A DNA stretch of 64,000 nt from Vibrio sp. B1FLJ16 (GCF_905175385.1 NZ_HG992749.1:1612001-1676000), one strand, 5' to 3'; shown: positions 17,118 to 26,333, counted from the first letter of the stretch. Notes: generated from the letters alone by a model not told the origin. Translations and numbers: made by a program.

Positions 17118-18650
17118 ATGAACAATCTCCTTACTGCGATTAAAAAGTGGGCGGAAACTATTCCAAACCAAACAGCGCTTATAGGTGCTGATGAGCAAGG
17201 AAAGAACGTAAATATCACCTATTCTGAGTTGCTACAGAAAATCCAGTACACTTCAAATGAATTAAGGGCCCGAAATGTCAAAGCACTGGCACTGCGCTCT
17301 GAAAACTGTGTGAACTGGGCAATTATCGATTTGGCAGCAATGAGCGCGAATATCGTCGTAGTGCCTATCCCGACTTTCTTTTCTGAGACACAACTGGAAC
17401 ACACTTTAAATACATCCGACGTTGACGCTCTGATTGGCGACTGGCGAGACGTATCGCTTCCGACACAAATGAGTTCGGTAATAGACCAGAGTGTTTCTAC
17501 AATCGCAGGGTTAACTGTGTTACGCAGAACAGCTCAAAGCTCTAATACGTATATTGATGGAACGGGAAAGATAACCTATACATCGGGCTCGACCGGACAT
17601 CCGAAGGGCGTCTGCTTAAGCAACGAGCACTTGTTGCAGGTTGCAAATTCACTCGCAAACAGTGTCAGTGGGCTCGCTCATTCTCACTTGGTATTGCTTC
17701 CGCTTTCTACGCTTCTGGAAAACATTACCGGTATTTATGTCCCGCTCATATTAGGTGTGACGTCCTGTATTCTACCCGGTACTAAAACTGGCTTGATCGG
17801 CTCCAGCCAATTTGACGCCACTTTATTTGCTCATACCTTGGCCGAGATAAAACCTCACAGCTTAGTGTTAACTCCTGCTCTGCTACTCGCCCTTATCCAG
17901 CTAGTCAAACAACAACCATCACTTGCCCACTCACTGAATTTCGTCGCAGTTGGGGGCGCTCGTGTTTCATCTCAACTGATGAATGCCGCTCATGCGCTGA
18001 ACATTCCAGCATTCGAGGGTTACGGATTATCAGAATGTGGCTCGGTGGTTTGCTTAAACACACCTTCTTCATTCAAATCCGGTACGTGCGGAAAACCACT
18101 GCCTCACACACAAATTCGAATCGCCGAGGACGGTGAACTACAGGTCAAAGGCAACACCGCTCTAGGTTATTTAAATGAGCCCTTTAATCAAGAATGGTTG
18201 GCAACCGGGGACTTAGCTCAGCTTGATGAGCTAGGTTTTGTTACTTTATCCGGACGCAAGAAAAACCTCATCGTCACTGCGTATGGACGGAATATTTCAC
18301 CAGAGTGGGTAGAGTCCGAAGCAATGGCATTTCTGCCCAATATACCGCTTATTGTCACAGGTGACGGAAAGCAAACTTTATGTGCCGTTGTAGCGGAAAA
18401 CGACAACTTGACGGCGAAAGTTTCTGAATTAAACAGCACACTCCCAGATTACGCCCGCATACAAACTTTAATCGTCCTTGATAACCCGAGAGCTATAACA
18501 AGTTGGTACACCGAAAACGGCAAACTCAAACGCATCAACATCGAACATAGCGTTACTCAGCTGCTCAATAACACCAGTTCCAAATTACTGCTGGAAGGTC
18601 AAAAGGTAAAAAGAATAGACCTGGCTCTACAGCAATCTGTCACTTCTTAA
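17118..18650 (+). CDS. AMP-binding acyl/aryl-acid ligase
   Basis: This 510-residue enzyme of the ANL adenylating superfamily activates a carboxylic acid with ATP as acyl-AMP, often passing it to CoA or another acceptor. The P-loop YTSGSTGHPKG starts at residue 154, the GYGLSE motif is near 301, the ATP ribose-binding TGDLAQLD follows, then the hinge SGRKKNLIVTAYGRNISPE, and a C-terminal lysine in ENGKLKR. The C-terminal domain is complete. A fatty or other hydrophobic acid is likely, but the pocket cannot be read from sequence. It sits between the haemolysin-family protein and the diiron protein in a tight operon. Confidence 0.9.
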   Translation: MNNLLTAIKKWAETIPNQTALIGADEQGKNVNITYSELLQKIQYTSNELRARNVKALALRSENCVNWAIIDLAAMSANIVVVPIPTFFSETQLEHTLNTSDVDALIGDWRDVSLPTQMSSVIDQSVSTIAGLTVLRRTAQSSNTYIDGTGKITYTSGSTGHPKGVCLSNEHLLQVANSLANSVSGLAHSHLVLLPLSTLLENITGIYVPLILGVTSCILPGTKTGLIGSSQFDATLFAHTLAEIKPHSLVLTPALLLALIQLVKQQPSLAHSLNFVAVGGARVSSQLMNAAHALNIPAFEGYGLSECGSVVCLNTPSSFKSGTCGKPLPHTQIRIAEDGELQVKGNTALGYLNEPFNQEWLATGDLAQLDELGFVTLSGRKKNLIVTAYGRNISPEWVESEAMAFLPNIPLIVTGDGKQTLCAVVAENDNLTAKVSELNSTLPDYARIQTLIVLDNPRAITSWYTENGKLKRINIEHSVTQLLNNTSSKLLLEGQKVKRIDLALQQSVTS

Positions 18651-18660
18651 GGAGAAGGTT

Positions 18661-19344
18661 ATGACCCTTTTTTTTGAACAACTCAAACAACAGACTTCGT
18701 CAGCTCAGAAAACCATGCTCAATGCGCCCGTGATTGCTGACGTCCAACAAGGGAATATATCTAAACAGATGTACATCGCCTTTCTTACACAGGCTTACCA
18801 TCACGTTAAACACACAGTGCCTTTATTGATGTCCTGTGGCGGCAGACTGTCCGCTGAATACGAATGGATACGCGAAGCAATAGCTGAATACATTGAAGAA
18901 GAAAAAGGACATCAGGAATGGATTCTCAACGACATACGGGCATGTGGCGGTAACGCCGATGCGGTCCGCAACAACCAAGGCGAAGGGAAAGCCGGACAAG
19001 CAATAGAGTTAATGGTCTCCTACCTCTACCACAACATTGACCGGAATAATCCGTTATCCCTTTTTGGCATGGTATGGGTACTGGAAGGCACAAGTGTGAG
19101 TATCGGTGGACAGATGGCTGAGAATATTCAATCTACGTTGGAGCTTCCTCCTTCGGCGATGACCTACCTCGTTTCCCATAGCATATTGGATCTCGACCAC
19201 CTGCAATTCTTCGAATCTCTGATGAACAGAATCACCAAAGAGGAAGACAAGCGCGCAATCATCGAATCCGCCAACATGGTGTTTTCTCTTTACGGAGAAA
19301 TGCTACGCGCTTTGCCATCTTATACAAACCAGCAAGCAGCATGA
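18661..19344 (+). CDS. Haem-oxygenase-like (TenA-fold) putative diiron oxidase
   Basis: This 227-residue all-helical protein has the TenA / iron-containing redox enzyme fold. Potential metal ligands are well placed for a haem-oxygenase-like diiron oxidase: H47, H48 and H51 in AYHHVKH, E79-E81 and H84 in YIEEEKGHQEW, E142 in WVLEGTS, and D177, D179 and H180 in LDLDHLQFFE. Known members cleave or desaturate fatty acids or amino acids, or hydroxylate amines. It lacks the active-site cysteine pattern of thiaminase TenA as far as I can see. A strong AAGGAGA site lies ahead. Its place after an acyl ligase suggests an activated acyl or amine substrate, which is inference. Confidence 0.82.
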   Translation: MTLFFEQLKQQTSSAQKTMLNAPVIADVQQGNISKQMYIAFLTQAYHHVKHTVPLLMSCGGRLSAEYEWIREAIAEYIEEEKGHQEWILNDIRACGGNADAVRNNQGEGKAGQAIELMVSYLYHNIDRNNPLSLFGMVWVLEGTSVSIGGQMAENIQSTLELPPSAMTYLVSHSILDLDHLQFFESLMNRITKEEDKRAIIESANMVFSLYGEMLRALPSYTNQQAA

Positions 19345-19352
19345 GGTGAGCC

Positions 19353-20147
19353 ATGATAATAAAAAACAGTACTATTGTACTCACTGGTGCAACCGGCGGT
19401 ATCGGCCAGTCTATTGCGGCTGAGTTGGCCAAGCAAGGCGCTAAATTGATTCTTATCGCGCGAAACGAAGAAAAGCTAATCGCTCTGAAAAACGCTCTGA
19501 AAAACCCGGAATCTCATGACGTGTTGGTTGCCGACATCACAACATCAGCAGGCCAGAGAGCAATAAAAGAACTGGCAAGGAAACATAACAAAGTAGATGC
19601 ATTGATTAACAATGCAGGGTGTAACGACTTCTCACTATTAAGCCAAAAACACCCGACACAAATCGAAGCAGATATTCAGCTAAACTTGGTTGCTCCAATG
19701 CTGCTGTGTCAATCTGCCCTAACCTGGCTCAACCAACCTGGGGTGATACTCAATATTGGTTCTACATTCGGATCGATTGGTTATCCCGGATATACCTCCT
19801 ACTGCGCAGCAAAAGCTGGACTGCACCGATTTACGGAAGCACTGGATCGCGAGTTATTTTCCACTGGCATCCGAGCTTTATATCTCGCACCAAGAGCAAC
19901 ACAAACATCACTCAATAGCGATGCCGTTAGTGAAATGAACCACAAACTTGGCAACAAAACAGATTCTCCACAAGTGGTCGCCGAGCATGTCATCAACATG
20001 CTTGAGAAAGAGATTTCAGCCAAATGGATTGGTTGGCCGGAAAAGCTATTTGCACGTCTAAATCAACTACTGCCGCATGTTGTTTCTTCAGCAATTAAAA
20101 AACAGCAACAGACCATCCATCAATATGTTAACCGAGTAAGCCATTAA
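19353..20147 (+). CDS. Short-chain dehydrogenase/reductase
   Basis: This 264-residue classical SDR has the nucleotide-binding TGATGGIG near residue 12, NNAG near residue 90, the catalytic Ser in NIGSTFGS, and YCAAK as the Tyr-Lys pair. It should reduce a keto group or oxidise an alcohol with NAD(P)H. The C-terminus is longer and basic, ending in a hydrophobic/amphipathic stretch, as in SDRs acting on lipids. GAGGTGA precedes the ATG, eight bases after the diiron gene. The exact cofactor choice and substrate are not visible. Confidence 0.9.
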   Translation: MIIKNSTIVLTGATGGIGQSIAAELAKQGAKLILIARNEEKLIALKNALKNPESHDVLVADITTSAGQRAIKELARKHNKVDALINNAGCNDFSLLSQKHPTQIEADIQLNLVAPMLLCQSALTWLNQPGVILNIGSTFGSIGYPGYTSYCAAKAGLHRFTEALDRELFSTGIRALYLAPRATQTSLNSDAVSEMNHKLGNKTDSPQVVAEHVINMLEKEISAKWIGWPEKLFARLNQLLPHVVSSAIKKQQQTIHQYVNRVSH

Positions 20148-20160
20148 AAGGACAGAAGCG

Positions 20161-20795
20161 ATGAATACTAAACAATTACTATGTACTTTAACTGTATGTT
20201 CAACGTTGGCTTCAACCGTAGCGTTGGCAGCTAATACGCCGCTTCAAGATGTACAACAAAAATGGGCAGAATGCCAGTACAGCACTCCTAGCGGTGATGA
20301 AAAGGAACAATGCTTTAACTACGCGATCACAAGAACCAATCTTTATTTAAAAAGAGAACCAGGAAATCCGGAGTTGACCGTTTGGCTTGCCATCAATAAA
20401 GCCTCTCTTGCCGGCGCTCAGGGTGGCATGGGTGCGTATCTTTGGTGAAAGAAGCAAAGTCTCTGCTTGAGCAGGTCATTAACACCTCGCCACAAACTCT
20501 TGAAGGATCGGCATACACCAGCTTAGGATCGCTCTATTATAAAGTACCGGGATGGCCAGTTGCCTTCGGTGACGACGATAAAGCAGAACAAATGTTGAAA
20601 AAAGCTTTAGAGATCAACCCAAACGGTATCGATCCGAACTATTTTTATGGTGATTTCCTTGCAGAAGAAGGAAGAGAGCAAGAAGCGAAAGTGTACCTCA
20701 CTCGCGCAATGCACGCCTCTCCTCGCCCTGACCGTCCTTTAGCAGATAGAGGCAGAAAACAGGAAATAGAAGCAACGCTACGGAGACTCAAATAA
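20161..20795 (+). pseudogene. Exported TPR-repeat protein, split by a frameshift
   Basis: The first part encodes a signal peptide (MNTKQLLCTLTVCSTLAS, ending VALAA) and the beginning of a helical-repeat domain, then stops at 20448. The rest continues in the next frame from about 20442 (LVKEAKSLLEQVINTSPQT), with clear TPR-like repeats. Adding one base after GGTGCG near 20436 would read GALSLVKEAK without a break, so a one-base loss explains the split. Together they make a periplasmic protein of about 211 residues. It could be a decayed gene, a sequencing error or, less likely, programmed frameshifting. It lies between the SDR and the response regulator. Confidence 0.85.
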
Positions 20796-20798
20796 TTT

Positions 20799-21458
20799 AT
20801 GCGGTTATTACTGGTAGAAGATGACAAATTACTCGGTCAGTCCATGGTGACATCTCTCGGTCGTCATGGATATACCGTTGACTGGGTTGAAAAAGGGTCA
20901 GGCGTGACAAGCGCACTAAAAACGGAAGCTTTCACAGCCGTGATTTTAGACCTGACCCTACCCGATATTGATGGATTAGAAGTTTTGCGCCACATTCGAA
21001 AAGGCGGGTATAAACTACCAGTAATGATACTCACCGCAAGAGATGACATTCGTGACCGCGTACAGGGCTTAGACGGAGGCGCTGACGATTACCTCGGGAA
21101 GCCCTTTGCTCTGGAAGAATTACTGGCCAGATTACGAGTTTTGATAAGACGCCAATCCGGAAGCGCTGATGAGCTCATTCAAGTAGGCTTGTTGACCTTG
21201 TCACTGTCTGAGCAGAGCATCCGCTATGATAACGTGCCACTAAAACTGACTCGAAATGAATTCAAAATCCTGACAAGCTTGATCACCAATGCCGGCCGCG
21301 TCCAAAGTAAAGAACAACTACAGCAATCTATTCACGGTTGGGACGAAGGAGCCAGTGACAATGCCATTGAGGTGCATATTCATAACTTACGCAAAAAAGC
21401 GCCGGACGTAGCCATTAAGAACATTCGCGGTGTGGGGTACATTCTTGAAAGATCATAA
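20799..21458 (+). CDS. OmpR-family response regulator (QseB/PmrA type)
   Basis: This 219-residue regulator has a receiver domain (MRLLLVEDDKLLG, phospho-acceptor Asp51 in AVILDLTLPDIDG, Lys in LGKPFA) and a winged-helix DNA-binding domain (LTRNEFKILTSLI to VRGVGYILE-type end). Sequence style and partner kinase place it with QseB, PmrA and V. cholerae CarR/VprA, regulators that often control envelope lipid modification and bind CTTAA-type direct repeats. It follows the TPR gene by only three bases and overlaps the kinase gene. Confidence 0.93.
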   Translation: MRLLLVEDDKLLGQSMVTSLGRHGYTVDWVEKGSGVTSALKTEAFTAVILDLTLPDIDGLEVLRHIRKGGYKLPVMILTARDDIRDRVQGLDGGADDYLGKPFALEELLARLRVLIRRQSGSADELIQVGLLTLSLSEQSIRYDNVPLKLTRNEFKILTSLITNAGRVQSKEQLQQSIHGWDEGASDNAIEVHIHNLRKKAPDVAIKNIRGVGYILERS

Positions 21459-22857
21459 GCCGTACTCTCTCAAACGTAAGCTTACTCTCTCCGTTGGATT
21501 ACTGGTCTCCTCATTGCTGCTCATCTCGTTATTTTTCAGTTTCCAATCGGCCAAACATGAAGTAGAAGAAGTCTATGATGCAAGGCTTGGTCAGTCGGCT
21601 AAGCTAATGTTTCTCACCCTCTCAGTTTCCAAAGAAGAAAGTAAGCTTGCCAATCACAGCGAGCTGTTCCAGCGATGGATGCAGAATATTAAACTGCTGT
21701 CCAAAGAAGACGATGACAAAGCGACAAAGTTCGGGCATCCATATGAACAAAACCTCGTGTTTCAGTTCTTCCGAGACGATCAACTGCTATGGAGCTCGAC
21801 TCCTCGCTTAAGTCCTCTCTCCTCTTCATCAAATAATAATGGCTATTCTGACATAGAACAGGAAGGTACTACATGGCGCACTTTCCAACTCTCGTTTCCA
21901 CAAAGCGTGCATAAAAATGAATACGTAGTGGTTGCTGAAAAGCAAGAAATAAGAGACGAAATCATTCGTGAAATCGCAATGTCGACCTTGTTAGAACAAG
22001 TCTTGCTACTACCTACTCTGTTACTGCTGCTCTTTTGGTTGATTGACCGCTACTTTCGTCCCATCAACGAGCTTCGCAGTGCGATCACTCAGCGAAATGC
22101 GCATCGTCTGGATCGAATTCATGTCAAAGACAGCACTACAGAGCTAGACCCGCTAGTGGATGCGTTAAACTCTTTACTGTCTGAACTAGAACAGGCATGG
22201 CAACGCGAACAGCGATTTACTCGTGCTGCTGCACACGAGTTAAAAACGCCGCTGACTATCCTGCGCCTTAATGCAGAAAACGCGCTTGAAAGTAATGACC
22301 CGGAGCAACTGCGCGGCGATCTGGAGAACATTCTCAAAGGCATAGATAGAACGGACCGACTTATCCATCAGTTATTGACGTTAGCGAAAGTAGACACGCT
22401 TTCTACAGGTGTCTTTGAGACCATCGAACTTAAACCACTACTGCAAACAGTGATTGCCGAACTCGCGCCTTTAGCTTTAAGACAGGGTCAAGACATCAGC
22501 CTGAGCTCGCCGGATCTTAAATTATCGGGAGACCCGCTCTTACTCGGAGTCCTATTCCGTAATCTTATCGACAACGCCATTCGATATTCCGGAACGCACA
22601 GTGAAATTCAGATAAGGGTTTCTCAGGCGCCTGATACCATCAGCGTATCTGTATCTGATACTGGGCCAGAAATTACGCAAGAAACTCGCGAAAGAATTTT
22701 TGAACAATTTTATCGTGGTCACTCCGAAACCGGAGATGGAGCTGGATTAGGGATGTCTATTTGCAAAGATATTGCTGAACGGCATAGTGCCTCAATTGAA
22801 ATAACGCCTCGGAAAAATGGAACGAACACTTTTGTTGTTCTGTTTCCTCGCCGGTAG
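21445..22857 (+). CDS. Sensor histidine kinase (QseC/PmrB/TctE type)
   Basis: This is an inner-membrane sensor kinase of about 470 residues. A first transmembrane helix near residues 12-32 is followed by a periplasmic sensor of about 140 residues that begins EEVYDARLGQSAKLM, as in the 2CSK_N sensor of QseC and TctE. A second helix lies near 175-195, then a HAMP-like linker, HisKA with the phospho-His in AAAHELKTPLT, and HATPase with NLIDNAIRYS, DTGPEI and GAGLGMSI. I favour the TTG start preceded by GGGGT; a GTG at 21430 is the alternative. Either way it overlaps the regulator gene. It is the last gene of the operon. Confidence 0.92.
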   Translation: MKDHKPYSLKRKLTLSVGLLVSSLLLISLFFSFQSAKHEVEEVYDARLGQSAKLMFLTLSVSKEESKLANHSELFQRWMQNIKLLSKEDDDKATKFGHPYEQNLVFQFFRDDQLLWSSTPRLSPLSSSSNNNGYSDIEQEGTTWRTFQLSFPQSVHKNEYVVVAEKQEIRDEIIREIAMSTLLEQVLLLPTLLLLLFWLIDRYFRPINELRSAITQRNAHRLDRIHVKDSTTELDPLVDALNSLLSELEQAWQREQRFTRAAAHELKTPLTILRLNAENALESNDPEQLRGDLENILKGIDRTDRLIHQLLTLAKVDTLSTGVFETIELKPLLQTVIAELAPLALRQGQDISLSSPDLKLSGDPLLLGVLFRNLIDNAIRYSGTHSEIQIRVSQAPDTISVSVSDTGPEITQETRERIFEQFYRGHSETGDGAGLGMSICKDIAERHSASIEITPRKNGTNTFVVLFPRR

Positions 22858-23099
22858 TCCCCGGAGTTCACCGGATCCGATTTTAATGGATTTACTAGTC
22901 CTGAGCTACACTCCTGTCCGTAAGATATCGAGTGGTAATCCAAGGCGGTAAACATCAGTCTTATAATCAAAATCACCGAGTCGCATTATTATTCACTAAA
23001 AAAGACTAAAAATCCCAACCTAAGCATTCCCTTAACGTCTGCAATAAATTAGACTCGAATGAAAACCAACAGCTGTGTAGAAGACAAAAAGGAATGGCA

Positions 23100-23483
23100 A
23101 TGAGCTCAAGTATGATCCTTAATGAATCCCTGATCGAAAGCGGAAGAGATATCCCACTTACCGAACTTTTGTACGCAAAACGCGTGCTTGATAACTACAT
23201 GGCAGTCGCTAAGGATAGTAGTCCTCTTGAGTTACTTGCGGAGATGAAGGCGGCTGCTCAACAGGTCGAGTACTTTAAAACCATCGATAACCCATGTGCA
23301 GCTCGTAACGCCATAAGCAGTATGATTGATGAAATTGACAAAGCGAGTTCATTCGTTGAATTTAAAGCTCTTGCGGGAAAGCCTTCTCAAGCGCTGCACG
23401 AGTTAATTGAAGATCGTGCACAACTGATTAAACGCGAACGTGAACTACTTCTAGCTTCAGGCTACGATGCATCACGTATCTAA
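23100..23483 (+). CDS. Conserved hypothetical helical protein
   Basis: This 127-residue soluble, mostly helical protein is of unknown function; I recognise no domain. I take the second ATG (MSSSMILNES), because AAGGA lies six bases before it and directly abuts the first ATG. It is monocistronic, with a very strong terminator, and has an intergenic region of about 240 bases upstream that separates it from the kinase operon. Confidence 0.7.
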   Translation: MSSSMILNESLIESGRDIPLTELLYAKRVLDNYMAVAKDSSPLELLAEMKAAAQQVEYFKTIDNPCAARNAISSMIDEIDKASSFVEFKALAGKPSQALHELIEDRAQLIKRERELLLASGYDASRI

Positions 23484-23502
23484 CTAATTTCTTTACGAAA
23501 TA

Positions 23503-23532
23503 GAAAAGGAGCACCGCGTGCTCCTTTTTTCT
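23503..23532 (+). terminator. Strong terminator
   Basis: AAAAGGAGCAC, CGC loop, GTGCTCCTTTT, then more T. It is 11 bp perfect and sits 20 bases past the stop of the helical protein gene. Confidence 0.92.
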
Positions 23533-23555
23533 TCTCGGTAAACAAAAAGACTGAC

Positions 23556-23873
23556 CTACATATCGTTTCCGTCTTCTGTACTATCTCCGCTACGGCAATC
23601 ATCGCCAGTGCCATTTTTGTTCAGCGCTAAAACCCAAGATAGAAACAGGAAATTACTTAATCCGCACCCTCTTTTTCTAATCTCTGCTATATCATCCAAT
23701 ACCGAATAGAGAATAAGACAAGAGCCAATAACCGGAAGCAGCCAGCATAAGGCTAACGCACTTATCTTTTGCTGAAGACTGAACCCATCGGATAGGACAA
23801 CACAATACGACACAACGAGATTCAAATAAACAAGCATTCCAACAAGGAACAGAGTTACCAGGTAAGTTAGCAC
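23556..23873 (-). CDS. Small two-helix membrane protein, unknown
   Basis: This 105-residue protein has two strongly hydrophobic helices (about residues 4-28 and 38-60) and a charged cytoplasmic-looking tail with Cys, Gly, Asp and Ser residues. The region before the second helix resembles the PLDc_N/phage-shock type of two-helix protein only loosely. No family is assigned. It is probably a real small membrane gene; an overlapping frame exists on the same strand but lacks a plausible protein pattern. Confidence 0.5.
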   Translation of the reverse strand: MLTYLVTLFLVGMLVYLNLVVSYCVVLSDGFSLQQKISALALCWLLPVIGSCLILYSVLDDIAEIRKRGCGLSNFLFLSWVLALNKNGTGDDCRSGDSTEDGNDM

Positions 23874-23967
23874 ACTGATTTCCTAATTCGTTTTCAGTAA
23901 TCCTATAATGCTGTCTTTCGCGCATAACCTCAAAATCGAATCAGAGAGTTAGCTCGCATTTAAATGC

Positions 23968-24357
23968 TTAATCCTGCCACTGCTGACGCATTTTACTAAT
24001 TGTTTCCAGTGGCACATTGTGAACACTCTGATAATCACCGTCGCAAATCCGTATATCAACTTCAATCCCCTTCTTGTTGCAGAAATCTAAGTAGCGCTTC
24101 ATCTCCCAATGGCGAACAAAGGTATTACTGACAATAACGGTTTTGCCTTTGTTTAACCATTTGCGAGTTTGATGGAAGCACCATTCATGCGCCTGTGGCA
24201 ATTGTTGCGGGTTGAAACAATACTCACCATCCGCAGTTTCAAAGTACATGTCTGCTTCAAAATGTTCAGCGTTGAGGCTAATAGCTAACTGTTTTGCTAG
24301 TGTCGTTTTCCCTGAACCGGGAAGACCACGAATAAGAATGAGTTTGGAGTTAGTCAT
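23968..24357 (-). CDS. Small P-loop ATPase / polynucleotide-kinase-like protein
   Basis: This 129-residue single-domain protein has a Walker A motif RGLPGSGKTTLAKQL at its start, a DMYFE stretch after strand 2 and a lid-region Arg/Lys pattern (RQTRKWLNKGK). This is the AAA_33 / nucleoside- or polynucleotide-kinase-like family, which phosphorylates small molecules or nucleic acid ends. The substrate is unknown. It is monocistronic. Confidence 0.8.
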   Translation of the reverse strand: MTNSKLILIRGLPGSGKTTLAKQLAISLNAEHFEADMYFETADGEYCFNPQQLPQAHEWCFHQTRKWLNKGKTVIVSNTFVRHWEMKRYLDFCNKKGIEVDIRICDGDYQSVHNVPLETISKMRQQWQD

Positions 24358-24423
24358 GCATTATAGGTATGAAGTAGTAAACGGTCAGACTGTAAAGGAA
24401 TTTTCTAAAAAGGAAAGAAGAAA

Positions 24424-24453
24424 TAAAAAATGCCGAGCGATATGCCCGGCATT
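24424..24453 (-). terminator. Terminator of the BCCT transporter gene
   Basis: On the minus strand TGCCGGGC and GCTCGGCA pair with one wobble and are followed by TTTTTTATTT, just past the transporter stop codon. Confidence 0.8.
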
Positions 24454-24458
24454 GAAGA

Positions 24459-26063
24459 TTAATGGCTCGTGGCCAGTTGTTGCCTGTAAGCAGGTAACTC
24501 GGTTCTTAAACCTTTCACCAGACTGACACACATGACCAGAAGCACTAACGTAAATGGCAGACCTGTTGCCACAACGCCTGACTGCAATGCTTGCAAGGCT
24601 TCTTTACCACCAACCCAGAGCATTACTGCGGCAATAGAACCCTCTATACATGCCCAGAAAATTCGTTGCGGTACCGGAGCGTCGATCTTACCGCCAGCGG
24701 TAATACTATCGATAACCAAAGAGCCTGAATCCGATGACGTAACAAAGAAAACAAGAATCAGACCGATAGACAAAATCGAAATTACCGAGCTGTATGGCAG
24801 TTGGTCATAAACATGGAATAGTGTCAGGGAAATATCCGTAAGACCATTTGTACCCAATTCACCGACTTTATTTACTACCTGATCGAGTGCTATACCACCG
24901 AAGATTGCCATCCAGATCAGTGTCACGACTGTCGGAATGATAATAACTGCAAAGATGAACTCTCTTACTGTACGACCTTTAGAAACACGAGCGATAAACA
25001 TACCCACAAATGGAGACCAGGATACCCACCATGCCCAGTAGAACACCGTCCAGCCTTGCATCCAGGTTTCGTCCTCACGACCATGAGGATTACTCAGTGG
25101 AATAATGTACTCGGCATACGACTTAGCTGCGTCAACAACTGAACTGAATGCAGTATCAAAACTGATGAAAGTAATGAAAATAAGCAGCGCAAATGCGACC
25201 AACATGTTGACATTACTCAATACCTTTACACCACCATCAATACCGCGAATAACTGAAAGTATTGCTATAAAGGTGACAAAAGCAATGACGATCATTTGTG
25301 TACCAACACCACCTTCAAGACCGAATACATGGTTAATACCACTTGTCGCTTGTTGTGCACCTAAACCTAGAGAAGTCGCTAAACCAAACAGCGTAGAAAG
25401 TACCGCCAAGATGTCGATGACATGGCCTAGCCAGCCCCATGCCCGATCTCCAAAAATTGGATAAAAGGCAGAACGCAGAGAAAGTGGTAGGCCCTTGTTG
25501 AATGTAAAGAAGGCGAGAGAAAGGGCTACAAGCGCATAAATTGCCCAGCCGTGTAATCCCCAATGGAACATGGTAGCGCCCATTGCCAGAGACTTTGCTT
25601 CTTCAGAGTAAGGCTGTGCATTTAATGGCATGCCCCACCAGTCAGTGAAGTAAGCTGTCGGTTCCGCAACACTCCAGAAGAGTAGACCAATACCCATGCC
25701 GGCTGCGAACAGCATAGATAGCCAGGAAACTTTAGAGTGATCGGGTGTTGCGTCTTTACCGCCTAAACGGATTTTACCAAGAGGTGATAGCAGTAGAACA
25801 ACAGCGAACAGTACGAAGAAGTTAGCAGACCACATAAAGAATGCATCAAACTGTTCGATAATTCCGTTTTTAACACCGTTTAATGCATCACGAGCCGTGT
25901 TAGGTTCGACTAGAAGAAGAGAAACGAGACATAAAACGATAAGACCAGCACTGATGCCGAAGACGGGGTTATGTATATCGAATCCCCACTTTTGTACGTT
26001 GTCCTGTCCTACCTGATAATCGGTTGTCTCAATACTATATTTTTTAAATGAATTGTTATCCAT
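24459..26063 (-). CDS. BCCT family betaine/choline transporter
   Basis: This 534-residue secondary transporter of the betaine-choline-carnitine family imports compatible solutes with Na+ or H+ under osmotic stress. It has 12 membrane helices; the signature tryptophan-rich segment is FYWAWWVSWSPFVGMFIARV, and the glycine-rich unwound helix (AAGMGIGLLFWSVAEP) is intact. The longest frame begins 36 codons earlier, but those residues are not family-like; I start at MDNNSFKKYS, although no good Shine-Dalgarno is seen. Vibrio have several BCCTs; which one this is cannot be said. Confidence 0.92.
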   Translation of the reverse strand: MDNNSFKKYSIETTDYQVGQDNVQKWGFDIHNPVFGISAGLIVLCLVSLLLVEPNTARDALNGVKNGIIEQFDAFFMWSANFFVLFAVVLLLSPLGKIRLGGKDATPDHSKVSWLSMLFAAGMGIGLLFWSVAEPTAYFTDWWGMPLNAQPYSEEAKSLAMGATMFHWGLHGWAIYALVALSLAFFTFNKGLPLSLRSAFYPIFGDRAWGWLGHVIDILAVLSTLFGLATSLGLGAQQATSGINHVFGLEGGVGTQMIVIAFVTFIAILSVIRGIDGGVKVLSNVNMLVAFALLIFITFISFDTAFSSVVDAAKSYAEYIIPLSNPHGREDETWMQGWTVFYWAWWVSWSPFVGMFIARVSKGRTVREFIFAVIIIPTVVTLIWMAIFGGIALDQVVNKVGELGTNGLTDISLTLFHVYDQLPYSSVISILSIGLILVFFVTSSDSGSLVIDSITAGGKIDAPVPQRIFWACIEGSIAAVMLWVGGKEALQALQSGVVATGLPFTLVLLVMCVSLVKGLRTELPAYRQQLATSH

Positions 26064-26333
26064 AAATACAAATTTAACGTAATTTGAAACGCTTCTCTGA
26101 TGAGAAGTACTCCAATCGCGCCCTCCATTAATTTGAACACTAATCTTTAAAATCGAAACACACTCTAACACAAGTCACAAAAACATGCAAAAACACCACT
26201 TTTTGCAGTATAAATAGACAAAATCAGACCAAACCATGCAATGGCTTGAAATAAATAACTACGACGTCTAATGAATATTAGAGCATAGTTAATTTTAATA
26301 ATAGAACTATCAAAAATAGACAGAACCAATAAA
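26064..26333. other. AT-rich upstream region of the BCCT gene
   Basis: The 323-base gap between the BCCT start and the barrel gene is AT-rich and holds the BCCT promoter region and, at its right end, the terminator of the barrel gene. No coding sequence with a plausible ribosome site is visible. Confidence 0.5.

Noticed and set aside
23692..23925. 77-codon minus-strand frame overlapping the small membrane protein
   Set aside because: The other frame has two clear hydrophobic helices; this one has scattered Cys, Arg and Trp and looks like a shadow.
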